A stretch of 64,000 nucleotides of DNA from Halobacterium rubrum (GTDB lineage Archaea; Halobacteriota; Halobacteria; Halobacteriales; Halobacteriaceae), in NCBI RefSeq assembly GCF_021729015.1, contig NZ_JAJQQZ010000004.1:1-64000 (forward strand), written 5' to 3'. This document shows positions 25,345-32,216 of this stretch, piece after piece (position 1 is the stretch's first letter; each line of letters opens with the position of its first letter). The notes beneath the pieces are model-generated. The model worked only from the letters and a program-made list of their open reading frames with translations. It was not told where the DNA came from and did not search any database. The position numbers and the translations under genes were made by a program.

Positions 25345-25712
25345 TCGGGCTCCGACTCGTCGTCTTCGTGGTCGTTCGCGTCAGCGTAGTCGAGTTCTTG
25401 GGCGGCCTGGGCTTCGTATTCGGCGTCGGCTTCGTCGGCGAGGCCGAGGCGGAGTTCGACGCCGTGGTCGCGGAGGATGTCTTTCATTTCGAAGCGGTTG
25501 ACGCCGGCGAGGCGGGCGGCGTCGCCGAGCGTGATGGTTTCGCGCTCGTAGAGTGCGACGGCAGCAGCGACGCGTTGTTCGTCGTGGTCGTCGAAGTAGT
25601 CGCGGGCGAACTCGCGGAGTGCGTCGCTCTTGCCGCTGAAGACGCCAGCTTCGACGGCCCCCTCGATGAGGAGGTCGAGGTCGTCGGGGTAGGAGCCGGT
25701 GATGCGTGCCAT
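25341..25712 (-). CDS. UPF0175 family antitoxin-like protein
   Basis: 123 residues from ATG 25712 (MARITGSYPDDL). A short ribbon-like N-terminus (SYPDDLDLLIEGAVEAGVFSGKSDALREFAR) is followed by VALYERETITLGDAARLAGVNRFEMKDILRDHGVE cut into helix-turn-helix, the UPF0175 signature. The tail is strongly acidic. UPF0175 proteins are the usual partners of DUF3368/PIN toxins in archaea. The four-base overlap with the toxin gene shows translational coupling. Upstream, TATG-CTTT-CATA (25728-25739) is an inverted repeat next to a TATA-like TTCATAAATA, so autoregulation is likely. Confidence 0.8.
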   Translation of the reverse strand: MARITGSYPDDLDLLIEGAVEAGVFSGKSDALREFARDYFDDHDEQRVAAAVALYERETITLGDAARLAGVNRFEMKDILRDHGVELRLGLADEADAEYEAQAAQELDYADANDHEDDESEPE

Positions 25713-25727
25713 TGGTCTACCCGACAC

Positions 25728-25749
25728 TATGCTTTCATACTATTTATGA
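25728..25749 (-). promoter_or_regulatory. Promoter/operator of the UPF0175/PIN pair
   Basis: TATG CTTT CATA (25728-25739) is a short inverted repeat 16-27 bases upstream of the antitoxin start, directly followed on the minus-strand side by TTCATAAATA, a good TATA box position. Confidence 0.45.
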
Positions 25750-26034
25750 ATTGGACTGGTGGTGTATCCCGGTTTCGTCACAGGGTATTACTGGTGGCCT
25801 TCGCGCCCGCTAACCGCCTCTGGAGGGTGTCATCGAACAGTTCGCACACCTGGTTGGAGCGGTACGAACAGGTGAACTACTGGGCCTATTCACCGGATTT
25901 GAACCGAGAACTGCATCCAGAATCAGCCCCAGGAGCTCTCTCCAAGCGTGACATCCTCCCCGCCCTGAAGGGCGAGGATTCTCGACCGCCGTTGGGATAT
26001 TGTGGTTTACGGAAGTTGCGGATTCATTCCCGCC
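25749..26034. other. IS debris region
   Basis: No coding sequence is convincing. It contains a GGAGGGTGTCATCGAACAG segment near 25823 resembling those at 12691 and 13882, a GTGAACTAC (25872-25880) like the right-end terminus of the TnpB elements, a hairpin identical to that at 13981 (25949-25977), and a second hairpin at 26029-26046. It looks like layered remains of several elements. Confidence 0.5.
25949..25977. repeat. IS200/IS605-type terminal hairpin remnant (copy 2)
   Basis: The segment is identical over 29 bases to 13981-14009, with the CGCCCT GA AGGGCG hairpin, here extended by ATCCTC/GAGGAT arms at 25953-25979. Confidence 0.6.
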
Positions 26035-26069
26035 CTAAAGGGCGGGGCTTTCTCCTCGAACTTCCGTAA
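26007..26069. repeat. Nested palindrome at the 3' end of the FmdE-like gene
   Basis: Perfect 11-base outer arms, TTACGGAAGTT (26007-26017) and AACTTCCGTAA (26059-26069), enclose an IS-type hairpin CCCGCCCT AA AGGGCGGG (26029-26046). The inner hairpin and the following GGCTTTCTCC resemble haloarchaeal IS1341 right ends. The outer right arm belongs to the FmdE-like coding sequence, so the left arm is an inverted duplicate of it. Confidence 0.65.
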
Positions 26070-26709
26070 CTGTGAACAAGTCATCATCACCGAGGACGGC
26101 TTGGACGCGACCATGCCACGCCTCTGCGAACACCTTCCGGTCGCCCTCATCGGCTGTTCCCTCGATAATATGCTGGAGATTGCCGAGCGCCGGTCCACCC
26201 TCGGGAACCTCGCTGACGTGGTAAGTCACCTCGACGGTCTCGCCCGTATCTGTTCGGCGGAATCGGAACGTCGGTGCTGCGCTGTCGGGCTCAAATGCGT
26301 CGTACGTGAGTAGGTTCCGGCGGCCACCGTAGCCGTCGCCGAGCCCGGCGAACCCGTCTTCCTGGGTTGCACCGGTCACGTACGAGATGAGCCGTCCCAT
26401 GACGCCGTACGTGGCGTCATCACGTGATCCCGGGGCAAGCACTTCGACGTCGCTCCGGACGGGGAGTTCGTCTGGGTATAGCGCGTCGAGACCCTGCTGT
26501 GCGATCCGGTAGGCGCCCGAGGCAGTCGGGCACGAGTGCCCGGCCACCTTCACGAGGTCCTCGTAGGTGATGACGAACGGCTCGCCTGCTTCGAGGACGG
26601 CGAGTGCTTCTGCGACGGGATCGCGGATGCGGATCGGTTCGACATCGTATTCAACAGCCCAGTTCGAGTCGGTTCGGTTCGTGTCAGTCGGCGTCGTGTT
26701 CTGTGACAT
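26035..26709 (-). CDS. FmdE-like protein
   Basis: 224 residues. The motif DLVKVAGHSCPTASGAYRIAQ is the metal-site helix of FmdE-type proteins (His and Cys ligands), followed by a long beta region with FAGLGDGYGGRRNLLTYDAF. FmdE-like proteins bind zinc or other metals; in haloarchaea they occur beside metal ATPases, as here. It is cotranscribed with, and 38 bases downstream of, the P1B-ATPase gene. The last residues (VRGESPAL) and the stop codon are encoded by an IS-type hairpin, so the native C-terminus was probably replaced. An N-terminal Thr/Asn-rich 14-residue segment is disordered. Confidence 0.78.
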   Translation of the reverse strand: MSQNTTPTDTNRTDSNWAVEYDVEPIRIRDPVAEALAVLEAGEPFVITYEDLVKVAGHSCPTASGAYRIAQQGLDALYPDELPVRSDVEVLAPGSRDDATYGVMGRLISYVTGATQEDGFAGLGDGYGGRRNLLTYDAFEPDSAAPTFRFRRTDTGETVEVTYHVSEVPEGGPALGNLQHIIEGTADEGDRKVFAEAWHGRVQAVLGDDDLFTVTEVRGESPAL

Positions 26710-26747
26710 TGGTTGTGAACGTGTGCGTGTCGTCTGTGTCTGTGCTG

Positions 26748-28679
26748 TCAGTACCGCAGCAGGCGCATGCCGTTGCCAATCACGGCGAGGACGCTGGCCT
26801 CGTGGACGAGCATCCCGAGCGCGAGGGTAACGTAGCTCGTCAGCACGCCGGCGAGCAGCATCGTCACCACCACGAGGGCCAGCCCGACGTTCTCGAGGAC
26901 GTTCCAGCGGGTGGCTTTGCTGAGTTTCACCGCGTAGGGGATGCGTTCGAGGTCGTCGGCCATCAGCGCAATGTCCGCTGTCTCGATGGCGGTGTCCGTC
27001 CCAGCCGCACCCATGGCAATGCCGACGTCAGCGGTCGCCAGCGCCGGCGCATCGTTGATGCCGTCGCCGGTCATCGCCACGACGTGCCCGTTGGCCTGGT
27101 ACTCCGTGACGACATCCTGCTTGTCCTCGGGCAGCAACTCGGCGCGGTAGTCGTCGATCCCGATCTCTTCGGCGACTGCGGCCGCGACGCGCTCGTTGTC
27201 GCCGGTCAGCATCACCGTCTCGATACCGGCATCCTGTAACTCCCGAACGACGCCCGGCGCGGCCTCGCGCAGCTCATCGTGGAGCGCAATAGCACCGACT
27301 ACGGTCCCGTTGAGGACGACGTGGATGGCGGTCTCGCCGCGTTCCTCGCGGCCGCGGACGTACTCGGCGACTTCGTCCGGGAGATCAATGCCACGCTCGT
27401 CGAGGAGCGCGCGGTTCCCGACGACGATTTCGCGACCATCGTGGTGAGCGACAACGCCCTTGCCAGCGACTACTTCGAAGTCGTCCGGCTCGGGCAGCGA
27501 CCGCGTCTCCGTGGCAGGTGATTCGTGGTCTGCCCGGTCAACTGTCGTGCCACCGTCGGTCGCGGGCGTCTGGCGGTTCTGGGCCGCGTTGAGGATGGCG
27601 TCGCCGAGGTGGTGTTCGCTCTTCATTTCGGCGATGGCTGCCAGGTCCAGGACCCCATCGTCATCGATATCGAACCCCTCGACGTCAGCGACGGCCGTCT
27701 CGCCTTTCGTGAGGGTGCCGGTCTTGTCGAAGGCGATGAGGTCGATCTTGCCGGCCTGTTCGAGGTGCTCGCCACCCTTCATGAGGACGCCGTTCCGTGC
27801 GGCGTTGCCGATGGCCGAGACGATGCTAACTGGCGGCCCGATCACCAGGGCACCGGGACAGCCGATGACCAGCAGCGTCAGGGACAGAATCGCGTTCTGC
27901 GTGACAGCGTACGCACCGATAGACAGCACGATGATAGCGGGGGTGTAGTATTTGGCGAAGCGGTCGATGAGGCTCTCGGTGGGTGATTGCGCTTCCTGGG
28001 CCTCTTCGACGCGCTGGATGATCCGCTGGAGCGTGGTATCCGTCCCGGAGCCGGTAGTCCTGATCTCAATAGCTCCTTCTTGGTTGATAGTGCCGGCGTA
28101 GACCTCGTCGCCGTCGGCCTTGTGGACGGGCGCGCTCTCGCCGGTGACCGGCGCCTGATTGACGGCACTTTCACCATCGACGACCTCGCCGTCGACGGGA
28201 ATCTTCTCGCCGGGTTTGACGATGACGATCTCGCCCTTTTCGACCTCGCGGGCGGGCACCTCTTTTTGCTCGCCGTCACGGCGCACGGTGGCCGTGTCGG
28301 GCGTCATCTCGAGAAGCTCCTCGAGGGCGTTACGGGTCTTCCGCATCGTGCGGCCCTCGAGATACGAGCCCAGCGCGAACAGGAAGACCACCGCGGCGGC
28401 CTCCCAGTACGAGCCGATACCGATCGCGCCGATCGCCGCGAGCGTCACGAGCGTCTTGACACCGAGTGTTCGGCTTTTGACCTCGTGGTAGGCTGTCTTG
28501 GCGATGTCGTAGCCGCCGACGACGGCCGCGAGAATCAAGATTGCAGTACTCGCGGTATCGAAGGCGGGGCCCGGGACGTAGCCGATGCTCCACCCGCCAG
28601 CGTAGAACAGGCCACTCAAAACGACGATGATGGCCTTCCGGTGTTTGCGGTAGTACTGTTTGAGTGATTGGGTATCCAT
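26748..28679 (-). CDS. P1B-type heavy-metal translocating ATPase with CPG motif
   Basis: 643 residues, six or more helices, no internal HMA domain. P-type signatures are PVTGESAPVHK (actuator), DKTGTLTKGE (phospho-Asp 318), HHLGDAI (nucleotide binding, normally HP-containing in this class) and MLTGDN with GDGINDAPAL. The transport motif in helix six is IGCPGALVI (Cys274-Pro-Gly) rather than Cys-Pro-Cys of Zn/Cd/Cu pumps. It exports a metal ion from the cytoplasm; the metal cannot be assigned and the CPG variant could mean altered selectivity. It follows the HMA protein gene by 12 bases and precedes the FmdE-like gene, so the three form an operon. Confidence 0.9.
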   Translation of the reverse strand: MDTQSLKQYYRKHRKAIIVVLSGLFYAGGWSIGYVPGPAFDTASTAILILAAVVGGYDIAKTAYHEVKSRTLGVKTLVTLAAIGAIGIGSYWEAAAVVFLFALGSYLEGRTMRKTRNALEELLEMTPDTATVRRDGEQKEVPAREVEKGEIVIVKPGEKIPVDGEVVDGESAVNQAPVTGESAPVHKADGDEVYAGTINQEGAIEIRTTGSGTDTTLQRIIQRVEEAQEAQSPTESLIDRFAKYYTPAIIVLSIGAYAVTQNAILSLTLLVIGCPGALVIGPPVSIVSAIGNAARNGVLMKGGEHLEQAGKIDLIAFDKTGTLTKGETAVADVEGFDIDDDGVLDLAAIAEMKSEHHLGDAILNAAQNRQTPATDGGTTVDRADHESPATETRSLPEPDDFEVVAGKGVVAHHDGREIVVGNRALLDERGIDLPDEVAEYVRGREERGETAIHVVLNGTVVGAIALHDELREAAPGVVRELQDAGIETVMLTGDNERVAAAVAEEIGIDDYRAELLPEDKQDVVTEYQANGHVVAMTGDGINDAPALATADVGIAMGAAGTDTAIETADIALMADDLERIPYAVKLSKATRWNVLENVGLALVVVTMLLAGVLTSYVTLALGMLVHEASVLAVIGNGMRLLRY

Positions 28680-28691
28680 TGTGTTTCCTCG

Positions 28692-28907
28692 TTAGGCGGG
28701 CTGGGGGGTGTAGCCCTGGTTTTCGATGGTCTGTGCGAGGGTATCGGAGTCAGCGATGCTGTCGTCGTGCTCGACTTCGACGCGGCCGGTGGCGTAGTGC
28801 ACTTCGACGTGCTGGACGCCGTCGACGTTCGAGAGGGCGCGTTCGACGGTGCCGGCGCAGGTCGGGCAGTCGAAGTCCATGACGCGGAACTGGGTTGTGT
28901 CGCTCAT
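28692..28907 (-). CDS. Heavy-metal-associated (HMA) domain protein
   Basis: 71 residues from ATG 28907 (MSDTTQFRVMDFDCPTC). The fold pattern is beta-alpha-beta-beta-alpha-beta with the metal-binding FDCPTCAGTVE. The usual loop is MxCxxC; here an Asp replaces the residue before the first Cys (FDCPTC). It is a soluble metallochaperone that should hand metal to the ATPase encoded next, which lacks such a domain. It is first gene of the metal operon; a TATA-like AAAAAATACTTAT lies 31-43 bases upstream on the minus strand. Confidence 0.87.
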   Translation of the reverse strand: MSDTTQFRVMDFDCPTCAGTVERALSNVDGVQHVEVHYATGRVEVEHDDSIADSDTLAQTIENQGYTPQPA

Positions 28908-28937
28908 CACAGTTCTTCGTAGCGTCCACACCCCGAT

Positions 28938-28950
28938 AAGTATTTTTTAG
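28938..28950 (-). promoter_or_regulatory. Promoter of the HMA/P1B-ATPase/FmdE operon
   Basis: AAAAAATACTTAT on the minus strand lies 31-43 bases upstream of ATG 28907. Next to it, TATACACATTCGAACGTAT contains a small inverted repeat (TTCGAA), a possible binding site for the divergent winged-helix regulator. Confidence 0.45.
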
Positions 28951-29107
28951 ATGATACGTTCGAATGTGTATATAGGGTGTTGGAACAGTCAAACAGGTCG
29001 TCTAGAGCTTCCATCCGCACGGATCCAGTCGGGGACCAGACTCCCGACGGCCGCCCCACTCCAGCCGTACCCGTACCTTTTCCCACCCGCTCACCCTCGG
29101 TTTTCGT

Positions 29108-29632
29108 ATGCACAGCTCCGACACTGACCACCGTCTCGAGGATATCGCGGTGCGAGACACCCGGATTTCGGACGCCATCGACGAGCCGATGCGGGCGATG
29201 GTGCTCGACATCCTGTCCGAGGAAGCCCTGACCGCGAGCGAGGTCCACGACCGCCTCGCGGACCGGGGCGTCGACCGCACGGAGAACACGGTCCGCCACC
29301 ACATCAACGAGCTCCGGGACGCCGGCCTCGTCGACGTCGTGCGCTTCGAGGAGGGCCGCGGCGGGACGACGAAGTACTACCACGCCAACACCATCGTCCT
29401 CTCGTACTCACTGCCGGACTCGGCCGACGACACCGTCGAGGAACTGGTCGAGGCCGTCCAGCCCCAGGTTCAGGACGCGCTCGCGACGCTCACCGACGAG
29501 TACGACGACGCCATCGAGGACGTCGTCGCGGACATGCAGCCCTGCGAGCACTGCCGCACCCAGAAGTACGAGACCTACGTGCTCCTGACGGCCCTGCGAC
29601 GTGCATTCGTCCGCGCTCACCGAGACATCTGA
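29108..29632 (+). CDS. Winged-helix metal-responsive regulator
   Basis: 174 residues. An ArsR-like winged helix spans about 25-100 (ISDAIDEPMRAMVLDILSEE, NTVRHHINELRDAGLVDVV, then a Gly-rich wing). The C-terminal domain ends with MQPCEHCRTQKYETYVLLT, where CEHC could bind metal. It is divergent from the HMA/ATPase operon with 200 bases between starts, the standard position of a metal sensor that derepresses export on metal binding. The N-terminal HSSDTDH adds another His pair. The ATG has a T-rich stretch just upstream. Confidence 0.82.
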   Translation: MHSSDTDHRLEDIAVRDTRISDAIDEPMRAMVLDILSEEALTASEVHDRLADRGVDRTENTVRHHINELRDAGLVDVVRFEEGRGGTTKYYHANTIVLSYSLPDSADDTVEELVEAVQPQVQDALATLTDEYDDAIEDVVADMQPCEHCRTQKYETYVLLTALRRAFVRAHRDI

Positions 29633-30060
29633 GACTGGATTCGTCCCCACTGCGTGCCGGAGAGTACCGGTAACCGCTAGCAGTGCGTCATTAAATCCTC
29701 GAACTCGAACCCCGAGAGATCGTCCAGTACAGCCATCCTCAATTATGTGGACAGTACGTTGCAACTGTCAAATACGTTGCCGAACGCTACGCCGTCCTGT
29801 TTGTGGAACCCCTGAGAGGGGTGCAGGGGTCACCGAATCGCCCGCGAGCAACGAATGAACGGGAATGTACCTGTAGCAAGTTCGGAATCGGTTCCAGAAG
29901 CATTGCCCGGTCAGTTTCACCGAGACACCGTTGAATACGTCGGCTTCCGCGTCGACGGCCAAGCCGTCGTTCTGAACCTCTCGGAGCATCGGCGACTCTC
30001 CCTCGAGCGCAGTCTGGACGTCGTCAACCACAGTCTGGGTATCGGACCGAAGGTACTTAC
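29633..30060. other. Region of gene fragments
   Basis: This is mostly non-coding. A minus-strand frame at about 29900-30060 reads LRSDTQTVVDDVQTALEGES, but I do not recognise it; its downstream half has poor coding character. A 19-residue start of a nuclease-like gene is at 29677-29736. Otherwise I see nothing. Confidence 0.4.
29677..29736 (-). pseudogene. Start of an Mrr-like restriction endonuclease (tiny remnant)
   Basis: The frame MAVLDDLSGFEFEDLMTHC resembles the N-terminus of Mrr-type restriction endonucleases (L..LSGxEFExLM). It stops after 19 codons. The evidence is a short resemblance only. Confidence 0.3.
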
Positions 30061-30078
30061 GTGATACAAGCGTATCAC
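30061..30078. promoter_or_regulatory. Operator palindrome of the RHH antitoxin
   Basis: GTGATAC AAGC GTATCAC is a perfect inverted repeat with 7-base arms, ending six bases before the antitoxin ATG. RHH antitoxins bind such sites to repress their own operon. Confidence 0.6.
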
Positions 30079-30083
30079 AGCAT

Positions 30084-30362
30084 ATGAGCACTGACAGCGA
30101 CGCCGGCGGCGACGGTGAAATGGAGAAGATCAACGTCCGGGTGCCACAGTCGCTGCTGGCGCAGGTCGACGACGTCTGGGGGGAGCGTGGCTATGCGAAC
30201 AAATCCGAGTTCATCCGCGACGCGCTTCGCGATGCCGTCAATCCACCCACACAGCTGTCCGCGGAAGCGCTGGAGCACCTGGCCGAGAGCCGCAAGCAGC
30301 GGGAGCAGGGCGAGACGGTGTCGCAGGACGACGTGAAAGACCGGCTGGGCATCGATGACTGA
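30084..30362 (+). CDS. Ribbon-helix-helix antitoxin
   Basis: 92 residues. The N-terminal 14 residues are acidic and probably disordered. EKINVRVPQSLLAQVDDVWG and YANKSEFIRDALRDAV form the RHH DNA-binding core; the C-terminal half should wrap the toxin. The 3' end overlaps the ATG of a truncated RelE-like toxin (30355), so this is an antitoxin that has outlived its toxin. A perfect palindrome just upstream (30061-30078) suits autoregulation. It resembles the second RHH protein at 30.8-31.1 kb. Confidence 0.83.
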   Translation: MSTDSDAGGDGEMEKINVRVPQSLLAQVDDVWGERGYANKSEFIRDALRDAVNPPTQLSAEALEHLAESRKQREQGETVSQDDVKDRLGIDD

Positions 30363-30429
30363 GGTCGAGTGGACACCGAAAGCACTTATCGTGGGACGAT
30401 GGACTCTGTCAGGATTCACCGACTCGTAA
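30355..30429 (+). pseudogene. RelE/ParE-type toxin, N-terminal stub
   Basis: From the ATG overlapping the antitoxin stop the frame reads MTEVEWTPKAL, the typical start of haloarchaeal RelE-like toxins, and then goes out of homology and stops after 24 residues. Another frame just after it (VMVAERGFDAVEILAD, ending at 30478) may be the tail of a different toxin or gene. The toxin is inactive. Confidence 0.55.
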
Positions 30430-30532
30430 TGGTTGCAGAGCGTGGATTCGACGCCGTTGAAATCCTCGCCGACTAACGAATTCTGACTGGGAATCTCGTT
30501 GAGTGCCGGGAACGCACGTCCAATGGCTCTGA

Positions 30533-30818
30533 TCAGTCGTTGTCTGCTGTATATGCGCCCCCTCGACGCTTGATTCGGGCAATGACGAGCTGGTTTCCTC
30601 CTGTCGGAATGTCACGGCGAGTCGGAATCCGCCAACTCGGATTTTCTTGTGGGGGCTGTTTTGCAGTGGTTCGCCGTAGTCTGGCGGGTCGCGCCACGGG
30701 GGGAGGTGACGATTTCATCGAGTTTGTCGAGGATTCGTTCCTGCTTCTCGGGGGAGAATGCGTCAAGGTCGGTCCGCGCGGTCGCGGAGAGTTCCCATGT
30801 CCACTCCTCGTCACTCAT
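30533..30818 (-). pseudogene. RelE-type toxin with two frameshifts
   Basis: The start is ATG 30818, eight bases inside the antitoxin gene. Frame one gives MSDEEWTWELSATARTDLDA and EKQERILDKLDEIVTSP. A six-C run near 30703 changes the frame; the next frame gives DPPDYGEPLQNSPHKK and VGGFRLAVTFRQEET. A second shift near 30595 returns to VIARIKRRGGAYTADND and a stop. Joined, these make a full RelE-like protein of about 95 residues. As read it encodes only a truncated product, so the toxin is dead unless the frameshifts are sequencing errors. Confidence 0.78.
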
Positions 30819-31092
30819 CGCTTGTGCCAAACGTCTCGCGCGCTTGTTCGGCGTCCATCGTCTGGCCCTTGCGGCTGTCTTCCTCGGCGGCGAGCAGTGC
30901 GATGAGCTCATCACGGTCGAACGTCGGGTTCTCGACTGCATCTCGGAGCGTGTAGCGAATAAACTCGCTCCGACTGTTGAAACCGCGACCTTGCCAGGCC
31001 TCGTCGATCTCGGTGAGGAATGACTGCGTGGTTTTGAAATTCACCGTGACAATCTCGTCTTCTTCGTCCCCTTCCGTAGAAGCTTCGGACAT
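30811..31092 (-). CDS. Ribbon-helix-helix antitoxin
   Basis: 93 residues from ATG 31092 (MSEASTEGDEEDE). Core DEIVTVNFKTTQSFLTEIDE and FNSRSEFIRYTLRDAVE matches RHH antitoxins; the C-terminus (LLAAEEDSRKGQTMDAEQ) is the toxin-binding part. It overlaps the toxin start by eight bases. An extended frame upstream to 31347 exists but its sequence is not RHH-like. Direct repeats GTAATAC (31099-31105 and 31110-31116, one helical turn apart) are immediately upstream, suitable as an operator. Confidence 0.8.
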   Translation of the reverse strand: MSEASTEGDEEDEIVTVNFKTTQSFLTEIDEAWQGRGFNSRSEFIRYTLRDAVENPTFDRDELIALLAAEEDSRKGQTMDAEQARETFGTSDE

Positions 31093-31098
31093 ACAGGC

Positions 31099-31116
31099 GT
31101 AATACGCTGGTAATAC
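31099..31116. promoter_or_regulatory. Direct repeats upstream of the second RHH antitoxin
   Basis: GTAATAC occurs twice, starting 11 bases apart, 7 bases upstream of the antitoxin start. The spacing would place two RHH dimers on the same DNA face. Confidence 0.5.
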
Positions 31117-31539
31117 TGTTAATCGTTTCGCCGACTTCGACGTCCGAACCGCCTGATGCGCTCGCCACCTCCACTTACCGGCTGTGTCACCAGAAATCGT
31201 ATCGAACGTTTGTGCCTTCAACAGCGATGGAGACTCCAAAGGAGTGCAGCCGATTGACTTCGCGGCGTTTCTATACGCTTGTCCGAGCACGCCCCGGCGT
31301 AGATAATTAAAAATATCCTGATATACCGCTGGGGCCCGGGGTGTCACGAATTATTCTGTGGTTAGAGAGCGGTTCCGGGTGAGAATCTAGATGGCTACCC
31401 GGGGGGTGTCCCGAATTCCACCCAGGACCATGACGTTTTCTGACCGGCCAAGCTACAGTATCAACGCGACAGAGTCGAGTAGTCGCAACCGGATATTCGG
31501 CATCAACAGTTTCTCGTTGCTGAACTTAATCCGCACCGG
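31117..31539. other. Gene-free region
   Basis: I find no supported gene. A minus-strand frame covering 31093-31347 has unusual Cys/Pro/Trp content and is probably not translated. GGGGTGTCACGAATTATTCTG (near 31338) and GGGGGTGTCCCGAATTCCAC (near 31405) are imperfect direct repeats and may be IS footprints. Confidence 0.4.
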
Positions 31540-31895
31540 TCAGTACAGTTGGTCGATCTCTGTGAGTGTCCACGCCGCGCGGCTGCGAACTCGTTCGTCG
31601 TCGTCATTGATTCGAACATCGTCCAGCCGTGAAGCCGCCGGGTCTGCACGAACGTGTCCGAGCATCCAGCAGGCGTTCAAGCGGACGAGCCGATGGTCGT
31701 GGTCGAGTAGCGCGATGTACTGGTCGGTCAGATGCTGGACTGCGTCGGGGTTCGTGTCGGCGACTCGTGAGAGGGCGGCAGTCGTGTTCACGAGTGCATA
31801 GTCGTCGTCGGATTCGAGGAGCGCCGCGAGTTGGTCAACGTGGGGTACGAGCTCGGTCGCGTGGACGGTTGCGACATCACCGAGGACACCAGCCG
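31540..31895 (-). pseudogene. HEAT-repeat protein, C-terminal fragment
   Basis: The minus strand reads AANAAGVLGDVATVHATELV, then ALVNTTAALSRVADTNPDAV, LVRLNACWMLGHVRADP and VRSRAAWTLTEIDQLY, that is, three or four HEAT-like helical repeats. The frame is open only from a TGA at about 31896, so everything before it is lost; the break lies next to the GTGGCTTGGAAATC repeat. The normal proteins bind other macromolecules as solenoids. Fragment only. Confidence 0.6.
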
Positions 31896-32216
31896 CATTT
31901 GCTCAAGTGGCTTGGAAATCGGGAAGTTTCAAACTGGGGGCGAATCGCTGAAATCAGAACGATTGTGGGAGTGTGAACCGGGGGGAGCCGGGGGCCACTG
32001 GCTGATTTTCTGGAGGAAGATTGTTGGTCGTATGATGGGCGGTGGGGGTCTGTTCGGGTGGCGGTTCATGAACGACTCTGTTAGTCGCTCTCTTGGCGGT
32101 TGAATCGAGTATATTGTGGCTTGGAAATCTCCGCTGAGGCAAATTGTCTATCCGTAAGGGTGGGTCTCTCAGGGGCAATTCTTTATCCGTAACTGAATCA
32201 AATCTGTAACTATCGT
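31896..32216. other. Upstream region of the large transposase
   Basis: This stretch has no gene. It contains two copies of GTGGCTTGGAAATC (31907-31920 and 32116-32129) and two copies of TATCCGTAA (32149-32157 and 32184-32192). The former may mark the element's left end or an insertion duplication; the latter may be a promoter or regulator site. Confidence 0.45.
31907..32129. repeat. Direct repeat GTGGCTTGGAAATC
   Basis: Identical 14-base copies lie at 31907-31920 and 32116-32129. The first sits exactly where the HEAT-repeat fragment is broken. This suggests insertion or recombination of the interval. Confidence 0.5.

Noticed and set aside
25862-25935. tRNA-like 3' half (GGTTCAAATCC on the minus strand) possibly an attachment-site copy
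   Set aside because: Only 11 bases match the tRNA-Glu T arm; stem pairing is imperfect and no anticodon arm exists.
29855-30064. 69-codon plus-strand frame before the RHH antitoxin
   Set aside because: No recognisable motif; it ends in the antitoxin operator and lacks a promoter; probably random open frame.
31093-31347. N-terminal extension of the second RHH antitoxin
   Set aside because: Content is unlike coding haloarchaeal sequence, and the operator repeats would fall inside the coding sequence.
11391-31801. Any CRISPR array
   Set aside because: No regularly spaced repeats of 24-40 bases with unique spacers were seen anywhere in the window.
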